NCBI GenBank assembly: GCA_036365455.1
Contig: JAWQUS010000023.1
Span: forward strand, 3,348,001-3,412,000
Source: Macrosoma leucophasiata
Lineage: Eukaryota > Arthropoda > Insecta > Lepidoptera > Hedylidae
DNA: 64,000 bases
Direction: 5' to 3'
Part shown: positions 20,059-30,455 of the stretch, one piece after another
Layout: every line of letters begins with the position of its first letter
Numbering within the stretch: the stretch's first letter is position 1
Made by a program: the position numbers and the translations under genes
The notes under the pieces: generated by a model
What the model was told of the DNA's origin: nothing
Seen by the model: the letters and a program-made list of their open reading frames with translations, nothing else
Database searches by the model: none

Positions 20059-20290
20059 TAGGCAGAGGTAGATGCATGCATTCAATCATACGTACATGCA
20101 AAAACACCCACGATTCGCCGGTTACGTTTTGGCTCATGTAACAGGTAATGTACGGTAGTGTAATTACCGGCACGATGGTACCTTAGGCCTCAGAAGTGGC
20201 AGCACATCTACATTTAAATCACTGGTTTCACGTAGATGTTTATAGGCAACTTTACTTACCATCAGTGTCAACTGTACTTACCATCAAAAA
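20059..20290 (-). repeat. SINE S1 tail joined to an R300 fragment
   Basis: 'ggtaggcagaggtagatgca' to 'gctcatgtaacaggta' is S1; from 20150 'atgtacggtagtgtaatt' to 'accatcagtgtcaact' is R300, reverse. Confidence 0.6.
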
Positions 20291-20870
20291 ATAAGAAGTT
20301 TCTGAATTGAGCTGCTGTGTAAATTGAGAGGTAAGTCAAGTTCTTTATCAATCCTAGCGCGAGCATACCGCATCGAAGTCCTCTGTGTGTGTTTTGTTGT
20401 GATACATCCCATTCGGGGAGGAGCGGTAACATAATAAGAGCAAATTAAAGTAAAAAACTTGTAGGGAGATCCAGAAATGCATGGAAGCAGACGTTTTTAT
20501 CTGTTTCTTGATATCCCATGTTTAGCCCCGTATACCGGAAGGTAGGAAGGGGAATGGTGGGATAATTACCATCAATGTAAACAAACTGTAGGTATACTTG
20601 TTTGCAAATTCATGGCATAAAAAAAACTCCCCTCGTACTTCTTTTCGCTTCCAGATATTATACCTACTTACTTATTGTTCCACTGGTCTTCGTGCGATTT
20701 TAATTTCCTTAATAAACAATTTGAAACTATACCTAACTCTCTACAAATATAATTTATTACAGGAAACACATTATTTATAATTAAATTAATCAATTAATGC
20801 AAAACCACGCACGGAATGACCACATAATTAAAACAAAATTTTGGATTTTATTATATACATAAGTCCGATG
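20291..20870. other. No supported feature
   Basis: A short frame at 20598-20780 has no motif. No repeat recognised. Confidence 0.35.
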
Positions 20871-20872
20871 GT

Positions 20873-21005
20873 GGGGTCTTGGGGCGTTTCGGTCCGCTCT
20901 TGTTTTGGTCCGGGGACCGAAACTCCTAACAATGCCATCTGAATGGGTCTTTTCGGTCCGCGGGACGAAACACGAGCGGACCGAAACGCCCCATAACCCC
21001 GATGG
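20873..21005. mobile_element. GC-rich palindromic MITE-like element
   Basis: Arms 20881-20899 and 20974-20992 ('ggcgtttcggtccgctc' and reverse complement) are exact over 19 bases, with further inner symmetry 'ggtccggggacc'. Confidence 0.6.
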
Positions 21006-21089
21006 TGGAGGCCTGGTACCTGTTGCACAGGGAATCCTAGTTCAGGTATCAGTCTCCACAAATAATTTTAATAGCATCACCTTATGTTC

Positions 21090-21290
21090 TTGTAACCTTC
21101 ATTTTTATGATGACTGTAGCCTATAGACACCCACACAAAGACCAAAAGTAAAAAAAAAATTAAGATCCGGACGAATTGAGAACCACTTCCTTTTTTCGAA
21201 GTCGGTTAAAAGTACAGATGCATTACCACCCCTGAGACTAGTTGTTATGTCTCTGTGATAGTTACTACGGGGCCATAAAGGTATTCGTTT
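21090..21290 (+). repeat. R300 partial copy with an inserted tail fragment
   Basis: R300 words before ('cctatagacacccacac') and after ('attaccacccctgag') a 65-base insert at 21148-21212 containing 'gaattgagaaccacttcc'. The same phrase, reversed, is at 56675-56695. Confidence 0.6.
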
Positions 21291-21897
21291 TAACTTAGGT
21301 GTTATAAAGTTTCATTCCAAACGCATCTGCAAATCTACTGAATTTTACGCGTAATTCATAACCGTTTATACCCACATAGCGGGAAACCCGAAAGAATTGA
21401 CAAATAGGTATATATTAATGCGGCTGAAATGATTCCTAAAATACCTGCTTACTCACAGTTAGGCGACCAACATTTGGTCAGAGAGAAGCCTGCCAGTTAG
21501 TCATAAATGTAGTATTCTTGTATAACCTCTAGTATAAGCACAGCTAAGATGAGGAGTGGCATATTTTTTTGCATAGTCGTTGTGTGTATTTGCAGCGCTA
21601 AACGTGTGAGTGCTTAATATTTTTTCTTAATTATTATGTTCTTTTTTTTTTTTGCTTTTTTATTGCAATATGACGTGTCTGTCTGTGGTGGTGATGTTTC
21701 GATTCAGTCAATGAAGTTAAGGTATTCGTTTTGTTTTGCTATTTCCTCGATTTGAAACGGTAAAGGTATTTATTCATATACTTATAATAAAACTGTAGAA
21801 GTATAAATTCTGTACATTAAAAATATTGAAAAAATAAATACCAGGGGATGTTATTAGATCGGTACCGAACACAAATACGAGTATGTAATTAGAAAAA

Positions 21898-21901
21898 TTT
21901 T

Positions 21902-21932
<31 letters not shown>

Positions 21933-22130
21933 TTGTTCAAGCATCACAGAAAAACTACCGGTCCGATTACAATGAAACTTGGTATAATTATATTTTAACC
22001 TTTGGCGCACAACACTGGATACTTTTTATCCCGGAAAAATGTCTGTTTGTCTGTGTGTTTGTGCACGCTAATATCAGAAACGGCCAATTCGATTTGCGGT
22101 TTTCACTAATATGTTGTGGTAAGTTTCACT
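21898..22130 (+). mobile_element. Helitron-like fragment with (tctg)n
   Basis: Runs from (tctg)n through 'actaccggtccgattacaat' to 'aacggccaattcgatttgcg'. Nearly identical to 24464-24665. Confidence 0.55.
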
Positions 22131-22244
22131 TAACATTAAAAGTGTTTGTTTCATTTGAATCGGTTCAGAAATAAAAAAGTTTTGTCAATTTAAAGAATCA
22201 TTTCGAATATTTTTAAGCTATTCTGTATCTTAGTTCTATCTTTT

Positions 22245-22565
22245 AGGGGGTTTCGTACCTAAACGGACAAAACGGACCCTACGGATTAATAATCCTCCGC
22301 TGTCTGTCTGTCTGTCCGTCCGTATGTTTGTTTGTCACCAGCCTGTATCTCATAAATAGTGACAGCTAGAAAGCTAACATTTTCACAAATAATGTATTTC
22401 TGATACCGCTATAAAGACAAAATAAATTACAAAAAACAAGAAAATGAAAAATGTTAAGGGGTCTAATGGGGCATACAATAAACGTGTTTTTTTTTCGTAT
22501 ATTTTTTGCTCATTAATAATAACGGTAGCAACTAGACGCTTAAAATTTTCACAGAATTTTTAGGT
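22245..22565 (+). repeat. Dispersed repeat F ('gggtttcgtacc' end)
   Basis: 'gggggtttcgtacctaaacg', (ctgt)n, 'ctgtatctcataaatagtga', 'tttcacaaataatgtatttc'. A widespread insect repeat form; partner of 42752-44090 in the opposite direction. Confidence 0.5.
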
Positions 22566-22588
22566 CTTATGTTGTATATTACCTTCCA

Positions 22589-23014
22589 TCTATACAAATA
22601 AATAATTTTTTTGTGTCTGTTTGTAGTATTAAAATAACCGCTTTTTACTAAATGGATATATGTATGTTTACACGGTACATATATTATACCAAAACAACAT
22701 TTTTTACAATTTTTGTCTGTCTGGCGGGGCTAATCTTGGGAACGGCTGGACCGGTTTTGACGGGGCTTTCACTGGCAGATAGCTGATGTGATAAGGAGTA
22801 ACTTAGGCTACTTTTATCTCCATACATCCATACATACATACATACCTACATACAAAAAAGTAGAATTGGAGTGTATCCGACTTTGACGGGACTTCCACGG
22901 GTAGATAGCTGATGAAATAAGGAGTAACTTAGGCTACTTTTATCTCCATACGTCCGGGTAGATACTGAACAATCATATTTTTTCTCACGTGCACGAAGTC
23001 GCGGGCACAGCTAG
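22589..23014 (+). mobile_element. Non-autonomous Helitron, complete
   Basis: Starts TCTATACAAATAAATAA after A (22588), ends GCGGGCACAGCTAG before T (23015). Contains an internal duplication of 'aaggagtaacttaggctac' at about 22793 and 22920. Confidence 0.75.
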
Positions 23015-23025
23015 TTTATAATATA

Positions 23026-23335
23026 ACTGCCTCAGTAGCTTAGTGGTAGCAGGCCACTACTACGCTAAAGGTCCTGGGCTCGATGCCCTAGTCAGTGTCT
23101 ATCAGAGATAACGGTTTAAAATCCTTTATCTCTGGTTTGAGATTCCATTTTCTGGAAGTTTTCCAGTACCTCGGAGTTTGGTAATGTGCCCGGAGATGGC
23201 AACAGGCTCGCCACCTGTTACATGGGCCAAAAACATAACCGGCGAATCGTGGGTGTTTGCATGTATGCTCGAATGCATGCATTTACCTCAGCCTACCCCT
23301 TCGGGGATTACAGTCGTGAAGTAACGTTTATTATA
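23026..23335 (+). mobile_element. tRNA-derived SINE S1
   Basis: Head 'aactgcctcagtagcttagt' directly after the Helitron end. B box is altered (GGCTCGATGCC), body and tail complete. The 201-codon frame from 23186 is SINE plus R300, not a gene. Confidence 0.8.
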
Positions 23336-23445
23336 AAGTTTACAGTTATTCCTCTGATAAGTCCCAGATCGTTTGACGGATTGAAACGGTTTTGGTGTCA
23401 ATTAAAGAGAAATTTCGCGATTCATTTGAGAGGCAAAAAGTTTTT

Positions 23446-23705
23446 ACTGGTGGTAGAGTTTCTTTGTAGGAGCTTCAGGGCGTTGGCACCACCTAATGTA
23501 TCTGCCGCCAAATGGCTTGACAGCAGATCAGTATCTACTATCGTGTTCCGGTTAGATGGTAATGTATGGACTCGTAATAACTACATATTATGGTCTCAAG
23601 GGTGGCAACGCATCTGCATTTTGTCCTCTGGTCTTTGCGTGTCTATACGCTGCAGTCACACTGTGCACTGCATGATATTTTGCCACCTTCATTATTTAAA
23701 AAAAA
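23446..23705 (-). repeat. R300 repeat copy
   Basis: 'ctggtggtagagtttctttg' to 'atattttgccaccttcatta', reverse. Confidence 0.75.
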
Positions 23706-23817
23706 AGATAGGTTCTTTCTTGTATTGTTCACCTAAACTACATCATTATAAGCTGTCTCGTTCTGTCATACGTGCAGTCATATACTCGTAAGAAGACCAA
23801 TGTAAACGGAATTAAAT

Positions 23818-24108
23818 TTTTACTGGTGGTAGAGCTCCATTGACGGAACTCGTGGGCGTAGGCACCACCGCATTACCTAATATACTTGCCGCTAAATAGT
23901 AACGTTCAGCACTATCGTGTTCCGGTCAGATGGTAATGTACGGCCCTGTAATTTCCGGCACAGAAGCGTAACACCTTAGGCCTCAGGAGTGGTAACGCAT
24001 CTGCATTTTGACCTTGGTCTTTGTGTCAAGGGTTTGTCTGTAGGCTGCAGTCATCACTTAACATCGATGTGAACTATATGCTTGTATTCCACTTCCACTA
24101 CATTAAAA
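23818..24108 (-). repeat. R300 repeat copy, full length
   Basis: 'ttactggtggtagagctcc' to 'cttgtattccacttccacta', reverse. Confidence 0.82.
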
Positions 24109-24114
24109 AAATTG

Positions 24115-24189
24115 TCCATGATAACGAATCGCTTTAGGCACTGTCGAATTTTTTATTCGACAGTGCCTAAAGCGATTCGTTATCATGGA
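24115..24189. repeat. Perfect 35-bp inverted repeat with TTTTT loop
   Basis: Left arm 24115-24149 begins tccatgataacgaatcgc; right arm 24155-24189 is its exact reverse complement. No mismatch in 35 pairs. Confidence 0.9.
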
Positions 24190-24296
24190 CCGAGTCCAGA
24201 AAGTTCGTAGAATATTGATATGCAAAAATATAGCGATAAAAACAAGCGCGTTTCCAGTAAGTGCGCTATCAATTCTAAATAATTTGGATCACTAGA

Positions 24297-24449
24297 AATA
24301 TTTAATGTTTTACTTTATTTTTTACCTATATAATCTACTTAAAACTAAAGCACCAATTTCCACAATGAACACAAGCAAGTTCAAAATAGCTTTAAGTGAG
24401 TGGTTAAAGCAGTACGACTACAGTACTTTGGTAGACATACTTTAAAAAA
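24297..24449 (+). pseudogene. LINE-J C-terminal tail, copy 1
   Basis: Encodes MNTSKFKIALSEWLKQYDY and a stop after VDIL; this is like the last residues of jockey/CR1-type reverse transcriptases. Differs from copy 2 at two bases. Confidence 0.6.
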
Positions 24450-24463
24450 ATTAAAGAAAAATT

Positions 24464-24465
24464 TT

Positions 24466-24496
<31 letters not shown>

Positions 24497-24665
24497 TTGT
24501 TCAAGCATCACAGAAAAACTACCGGTCCGATTACAATGAAACTTGGTATAATTATATTTTAACCTTTGACGCACAACACTGGATACTTTTTATCCCGGAA
24601 AAATGTCTGTTTATCTGTGTGTTTGTGCACGCTAATATCAGAAACGGCCAATTCGATTTGCGTGT
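24464..24665 (+). mobile_element. Helitron-like fragment between two LINE-J tails
   Basis: Nearly identical to 21898-22098 (two substitutions noticed). It separates the duplicated LINE tails. Confidence 0.55.
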
Positions 24666-24682
24666 CATTATTGTTATTACTA

Positions 24683-25250
24683 AATATTTCATGTTTTACT
24701 TTATTTTTTACCTATATAATCTACTTAAAACTAAAGCACCAATTTCCACAATGAACACAAGCAAGTTCAAAATAGCTTTAAGTGAGTGGTTAAAGCAGTA
24801 CGACTACAGTACTTTGGAAGACATACTTTAAAAAAATATATAAAACATTATCTAAGTATCCTTAAATATTATTATGTTAGTATTATATATAATTATTTAC
24901 ATTTCTTTTCGTTAAGTCCTATTTCAATTAATTACTCCAACCACTTTCAATGTTTTCAATTTATGCACATACATATACCTACAATCCTATAATTGCCCAA
25001 ATAGTCCATGCTAATATTAGCAACCTACCATAAAAACCGATTTTATTATTTTTATGTTTTATTTTGTTGTTAGTCATTACTACATCATTGATTGATTTGA
25101 TTTTATTATCTCACTACTTATTGTACCTACTGTAACTATTCGGGAAGACACTGACTGCTGCAACACAGTGCAAACTACCGCAGCAGGCAGGGTTCATAAT
25201 AAAATCGTAACTTCTTTTGCGTACAATAAAGATATTTGTTTGTTTGACTA
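24683..25250 (+). pseudogene. LINE-J C-terminal tail, copy 2, with 3' UTR
   Basis: Same 153-base tail 386 bases after copy 1, ending STLEDIL-stop at about 24829. It continues through a 3' UTR to 'gcgtacaataaagatatttg', a typical LINE end. Confidence 0.6.
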
Positions 25251-25329
25251 GTCAATAAATTTGCCTCAGTGTACCTGTGATAAGAACACTAACCATATAC
25301 ACAACGTGTAACGGTAGTTAGGTAGTGAC

Positions 25330-25440
25330 GATAGTTTTATCTCAGACCGCTGCTGCTACCATCTTACTGCCACCCTATTAGAATGGTTTGACCACCATTG
25401 TTCGGTTGACTGCACTTGTGGAAGAATTCTCTTCCAGTAG
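25330..25440. repeat. Dispersed repeat C fragment
   Basis: 'attagaatggtttgaccacc', 'attgttcggttgactgcact', 'attctcttccag'. Confidence 0.5.
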
Positions 25441-25452
25441 TTTATAATATGA

Positions 25453-25830
25453 TAATATTAATGGCAACCCATCATACGTCCCACTGCTGGGCACGAGTCT
25501 CTCCCCTTTATGGGGGGAGGCCTGGAGCTTACTCCACCACGCTGCTCCAATGCGGATTGGTGGAGGTGTTGGGGTTAGAGGCCAACCCGCTGTCGGATGT
25601 TTTCAAACCGCCCATACGGCCTCCGACAAGGTTAGACGACTGCTATCTATCGATAGCAACCGGGACCGTCGGTTTGACGTGCCCTCCGAAGCACGGAAAC
25701 GCGCATTTAATTTGCCACTAGCGGTCACCCATCACACTACCCGACCGCGCCCGTAGTGCTTAACCGAGTAGATCGTTTACGATCTACACCAGCCGCCGGG
25801 CCATGCGCGCTTCAACCAGTAGTTTGCCAT
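25453..25830 (+). repeat. Repeat P copy, longest
   Basis: 'cgtcccactgctgggcacga', 'cctggagcttactccaccac', 'gtgccctccgaagcacgg', 'gatcgtttacgatctacacc'. Likely the 3' region of a LINE/SINE (the 'cagcagtggga' phrase); its coding part is absent. It ends about 100 bases before the metalloprotease exon A. Confidence 0.7.
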
Positions 25831-25931
25831 AGGCCATAGAGCAACTCGGAAAAAACCAGAAGAAATAGGGCAGAATAGGGTCTGCCGGGACAGCTAGCCA
25901 GTTTAATAAAATTTATACATTTCATTTTCAG

Positions 25932-26331
25932 GTCACAATTAGAAAGCAATCTTCCATCGCGAAACCTTCACCAATCACAATCGACGTCATGATACATTTC
26001 GACCCAGTCCTTTCAAAAAGATTAGCAATTAAACTCGGCTCGAGAAAACGCAATGTATTGAATAAGATATCAAACAACTTAATAAAACAAGTACAAAGCT
26101 TCTACAATCACCCATCTTTGAATCAAACAATAAAACTTAGACTGATTGATACCAAGTTCCTAAGAAATGGGAAGAGCGTGATAATAAATGAGGACGCACC
26201 GACATATTTGAACAGCTACTGTGAATGGCAAAGCAGAAAAAAAACGAAGAAATTGTATTATTCGATAATGCTTACTGGATTGGATATTTTCTACTTAAAT
26301 AGACAAGGTGAAGAAATGAGAGAAACTACAG
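25932..26331 (+). CDS. Metalloprotease exon A
   Basis: Acceptor cattttcag at 25931, donor gtcagt at 26332. Reads VTIRKQSSIAKPSPITIDV at the start, then the N-terminal half of the catalytic domain with MIHFD in the position of the first beta strand. Confidence 0.82.
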
Positions 26332-29324
26332 GTCAGTATTGATTTATTATAGAATAGAACATTATCTTCATTTCAGCTGAAAGACGTCCTCTGCTGGATA
26401 AAAGCTCCTTGCTTCGGACAAAAGCTCTTATGCTTTGTCTTCCGGTACGTGGTCGCCATTTGAGAACTCTTCTGCCCCAACGGCCGAGAACTGAACCGAA
26501 ACTACGAGCATAGCTCTCTCCATATATATACTTAGGTGCTCATAGTGAGAACTTTTATAGAACCTAAAAACTTGTCATAATAATAACTTGTAGAAATTAA
26601 ACTTGCGGATTTTCTCGCGTATACAACACTTCCAAACTTCTTCTTACACCCGACGTTTCGCAAGTTTAATTTCTACAATGTATGAAGCTCGCGAAAACCT
26701 ACGAAAACGTCATTAACGTATTTTGTTTCAATTAAGCTGAGGACAGATTTTTTTCAAACTGCCTCGGTAGCCTAGTGGTAGCAGGCCACTACTACTACGC
26801 TGAGGTCCTGGGTTCGATTCCCGGGTAGGGGGTTATCAGAGATAATGGTGAAAAAGCCTTTGTCTCTGGTTCTATTGGGATTTTTCCATTTTCTGGAAAT
26901 TTCCCAGTACCTCAAAGTTTGGTAATGTGCCCGGAGATGTCAACAGGCTCGCCACCTGTTACATGGGCCAAAACGTAACCGGCGAATCGTGGGTGTTTGC
27001 ATGTATGCTTTAATGCATGCATTTACCTCTGCCTACCCCTTCGGGGATTACAGGCGTGAAGTTACGAAGTTACAGATTTTTTAAGACTGATTGAACCAAA
27101 TATTTCATGCTCATGGTCAAACTCGTGTCGATCAGTCCGCCGTTCACGTTTGCAAGGCGCCTGATAACTTTGCTACACCAATGTTAACGAGAAGTTTTTG
27201 CTCTTTTTTATTTTACAAAGTCGCCCGAATTTCGCTTTGGTCCAATATTAGCCTTTATTTTCACTCATCGCATATCTTTCCACAAGCGTGAATTTTAGTT
27301 GAAATGGTATTTTCGTATATTTTCAGGTCGCAGTTTCAGGAATGGAATGTGCCATCCCAGGAAGAGCTGTTCTATTATAGAATGGCGTCCAGGCAACGTC
27401 GCATATTTGATAGCCCATGAAATGGGGCACAGGTATGTTTCACTTCAATTTTAGTTTATATAGGTAAATGACATAGGAAGGCTGATTGGTCTGTGGTAAA
27501 TTAAGAAGAGAACTAAGTAGTTCTCTTCTTAATTTACCACAGATTCAAGTAAATAAAGTACCTAGATGATCAAGGCAATTTAAGTAACACAACAATTATG
27601 AATTAATTACTGTGTTTATTGTTTAACTGTAATAAATGGCGTATCAGTGTCTACCGAAATACAGAAAGAAAATCATCCCTGATCCTTTAGTTGTTATCTT
27701 TGTGATAGTCATTACGGGGGCATAGATTACCATCTAACCAGAACACAATAGTGCTGAACACTACCATTTGACGGAAAATAGATTAGGTAATGCTTACGTC
27801 TTCTAGGCTTACGTCCTCGAGTTCAGGGAGGGAGGAGTGGGATTCTACCTCCAGTAAAATGTCTGTATTTTAAGAAAAAAAATTTTTTTTTTCAAGTTTG
27901 GGCTTAACTCATGACGGTGCACCGTACAATAATTGTGTGGGATCAAAACACGTGATGGCAGCCGACTACGATTACATGAGATATCACAAGAGCTGGTCTC
28001 CGTGTAGCCAACGTTCCCTAGCTCAGTTTCTTAGGTAAGATTTTTTCTCGGTTTATCATCATCATATCAACCGGAAGATGGCTACTGGACCAAAGCCTCA
28101 CCTTAAGGGGGATATGCCGTGATCACGACGCTTGGCATGCGGATTAGCGATCACAGTGGCGGTAGTTTTATCGAATAACGCTGCTACCCATCTTGCGTTA
28201 TTGAACTTACCTACTACCGCCTCATTAGAATGGTTGGACCGCTATTGTTCGGTTGACTGTCTGCACTAGTGCAAGGATTCTCTTCCAGAAAAAGAAAGTT
28301 CTTCCGCTAGTTGGCGGTGGGGTAGACACGTTCTGACGCCAGCCTTTTTATCTCGGATAAAGTGATCAAATTAGCAAGAATAGTTAACATCCATGTGAAC
28401 TGGAACTTCGTTATATAAAAATAGGATCTTTGTAGAGACACACATTATTGAACGCTCTCTGCCCCGTCAGGGACGGAACCACTGAAAATAAATTTACGTT
28501 TTTACCAAATCCCGAAGGGTGACGCTCTAAAATATATGGAGCTTGATCCCGCACCTTGTACACTATATTGAGAAAAGAAGTCTATAATACTAAATCATTT
28601 TCAGCCTCCAATTAATTTTATCCTTAGCATATTTCAAAAACAAGAATGTCATAGTGGTCCAAGAGCTAGTGAGCGCCTGTGAGCCTAGAAAATTTTGTTG
28701 AGATGAGTCATAATATGCTAAGTACGATAACCATCACCTGGTAAGGGTGAGCTCTTCACGTGACCTGGACTTAGTTTACACGTTTCAGTGTAAACGTATA
28801 AACTCAGTCCAGATGACAATACAACTGTTTCTCATGTAAGTGATTGTAAATCTATATGAGGAAATAAATGTCTTTAAACCATTTCTGATGAGAAAAGTTA
28901 CTTCCATATTTTAGATCTGCAGCCATAGTTTTGCGACCATAATTGTTGCGTCTTATTTATATTTGTAGTGGTGTTTCCATGACGATGAAATTGTTAGGAC
29001 GAATTCAATCAAATTATGTATCGAGCGTATCATGTATTGTAAATTGTACATCAATTAGCCTGCTATTGATATACGATTCAGTCGCTCATTTGTAATAAGC
29101 AAATCGTGAATTTCTTTAAATATCTGAACACAAAACTATAAATTAAACTTTAAGACGCAACATAAATGGTCGCAATCGAGCCTGATTCCTGACCTTTTGA
29201 TATAGTGTACAAGGTGCGAGATCGACGTGGAACTTGTCCTTTATTTATATATCAATTTTCTTTCAGAAGTGATAAAGCCTGGTGTCTATTAGAAAAAGGA
29301 GAATACAATACCTACAAATATTGA
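25932..29324 (+). CDS. M12B metalloprotease (ADAMTS-like catalytic domain), 3' part of gene
   Basis: Zinc-dependent, probably secreted endopeptidase of the adamalysin/reprolysin family. Four exons join in frame to 233 residues plus stop (phases 0, 1, 2, 2). Counting from the first visible residue, the zinc motif HEMGHSLGLTHD is at 164-175 (H164, H168 and H174 bind zinc, E165 is catalytic). The Met-turn is at V188-M189. Cysteines at 142, 148, 182, 205 and 221 suit the fold. WSPCS...FL...AWCLLEK at 202-225 closely matches the end of ADAMTS catalytic domains. The protein then stops at 233, so disintegrin-like, thrombospondin and spacer modules are absent. The first exon opens at an acceptor with no signal peptide or prodomain, so upstream exons must exist; I could not identify them among the repeats before 25932. 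A non-functional remnant is unlikely because all splice sites and catalytic residues are intact. Confidence 0.85.
26370..26530. repeat. Old LINE 3'-type fragment in metalloprotease intron
   Basis: 'ttcagctgaaagacgtcctc' and 'cgccatttgagaactcttct' recall the common lepidopteran 'aaggacgtccactgctg' repeat. Diverged. Confidence 0.4.
26586..26711. mobile_element. Foldback-family element, shortened
   Basis: Arm 'gtagaaattaaacttgcgga' to 'cacccgacgtttcg', then directly 'caagtttaatttctac' and the tail 'gctcgcgaaaacctacg'; most of one arm is deleted. Confidence 0.7.
26757..27066 (+). mobile_element. tRNA-derived SINE S1, best preserved copy
   Basis: A box TAGCCTAGTGG at 26768-26778, B box GGTTCGATTCC at 26811-26821, tail to 'ggggattacaggcgtgaag'. 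It lies between metalloprotease exons A and B. Confidence 0.88.
27327..27432 (+). CDS. Metalloprotease exon B (first half of zinc motif)
   Basis: Acceptor tattttcag at 27326, donor gtatgt at 27433. Reads GRSFRNGMCHPRKSC and later AHEMGH; the last two bases AG complete Ser169 with the next exon. Confidence 0.88.
27491..27542. repeat. Perfect 25-bp inverted repeat with 2-base spacer (intronic)
   Basis: ctgtggtaaattaagaagag plus aacta faces its exact reverse complement across 'ag'. It lies in the intron between metalloprotease exons B and C. Confidence 0.88.
27690..27862 (+). repeat. R300 partial copy in metalloprotease intron
   Basis: 'agtgctgaacactaccattt' to 'attctacctccagtaaaat'; ends 35 bases before exon C. 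Confidence 0.65.
27897..28034 (+). CDS. Metalloprotease exon C (second half of zinc motif, Met-turn)
   Basis: Acceptor tttttttcaag at 27896, donor gtaaga at 28035. Supplies SLGLTHDG, the Met-turn HVMAADYD and WSPCSQRSLAQFL. The exon break within HExxHxxGxxH is frame-perfect. Confidence 0.88.
28045..28335. repeat. Dispersed repeat C copy in last metalloprotease intron
   Basis: 'tcatcatcatatcaaccgga', 'tgcggattagcgatcacagt', 'attagaatggttggaccgct'. Confidence 0.55.
28480..29245. mobile_element. Long MITE-like element in last metalloprotease intron
   Basis: Left end 'gatcccgcaccttgtacact' is the inverse of the right part 'agtgtacaaggtgcgagatc'. Contains hairpin 28766-28815 ('ctggacttagtttacacg'). 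The right edge is about 20 bases before the acceptor of the terminal exon. Confidence 0.55.
29267..29324 (+). CDS. Metalloprotease terminal exon
   Basis: Acceptor attttctttcag at 29266. Reads RSDKAWCLLEKGEYNTYKY, then TGA at 29322-29324. CLLEK is where ADAMTS proteins continue with KP and the disintegrin-like domain; here the chain ends eight residues later. Confidence 0.8.
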
Positions 29325-29420
29325 AGACTGAAAACTATAGTGGTAGTAATACTAAATTATGTTAATTATATTTGTATATTATTTTTCACGAATAATTATG
29401 TTTAATTTAATGCCCAACTC

Positions 29421-29699
29421 ATAGAGCAACTCGGCCCACCGGTCGCTGCGGACCGGTGGGCCGAGCGTCTGTCATCTGAGCGTGACCGTCTGTCATTTTT
29501 TGCGGTACGAAATACGTGTGACGCACACTCACATTACAAAAATCGTGTATCACTACGAAACTCAGACCTTGATTTTAACAAAATACATAAACAATTTCAC
29601 GCACACATTTAAATATCTAGGCGACAGGCATGCGACCATTTCGTTGTACTTTGACAGAGGGAAGCGCCTGCCGCGGCCGGTGGCCCGTGTTGCTTTATG
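29421..29699. mobile_element. GC-TIR MITE, family A, best ends
   Basis: 'atagagcaactcggcccacc' against 'gccggtggcccgtgttgct'; interior shares 'acaaaatacataaacaattt' with other copies. It begins 97 bases after the metalloprotease stop. Confidence 0.72.
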
Positions 29700-30169
29700 G
29701 CCCAGCTACTCGTACTTTTCATTTTGATGCTCGTTAAGTGTGAGAGTGTAAATGCTAGCTTATTTATGTTGTCACGTAGGTACTACAGCCGCTATGATGC
29801 CGATGCTTTAGCGTTTGGTATCCGTGTTGGTTCCGATTGAAAACCAGCGCCATGCTTATGCTCGGCAAATGTTGAATCGGACATCATTTTGGTTGTTTTT
29901 ATTTGTTAATGTATTTACGTAACTAGTTATTTTTTCTAATTTCGTTTTGGTTTCCTTTTTTGTTTTTTTTTTCTTTTTGATTATTATTTGTACATGTCCT
30001 GTAAATGTCTATAATTACTGTGTCTCTGACTGAAACAAATGTAGTGTTTTGTTTTTGTATACGTTAGAGTACTCGTATAATCTCGTAAACGGTGCTGTTC
30101 ATACATTGCTATTATAATAGTACAGGCGCTTTCTATGGAAGTTTTGTTGGAAAATCTCATAAATTGTTT

Positions 30170-30455
30170 TTTTTTTATGTAATGGAAGTGGTAAACAAGC
30201 ATGCTGTTCACATTGATGTTAAGTGATGACTGCAGCCTATAGACACCCACACAAAGACCAAGGTCAAAATGCAGATGCGTTACCACTCCTGAGGCCTAAG
30301 GTCTTATGCCTCTGTGCCGGAAATTACAGGGCCGTACATTACCACCTGACCGGAACACGATAGTGTTGAACACTACCATTTAGCGGCAAGTATATTAGGT
30401 AATGCGGTGGTGCCTACGCCCGCGAGCTCCGTCACTGGAGCTCTATCACCAGTAA
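30170..30455 (+). repeat. R300 repeat copy, full length
   Basis: 'atggaagtggtaaacaagc' to 'gagctctatcaccagtaaaa'. Confidence 0.85.

Noticed and set aside
23186..23791. 201-codon open frame
   Set aside because: It lies entirely over SINE S1 and an R300 copy; no protein motif.
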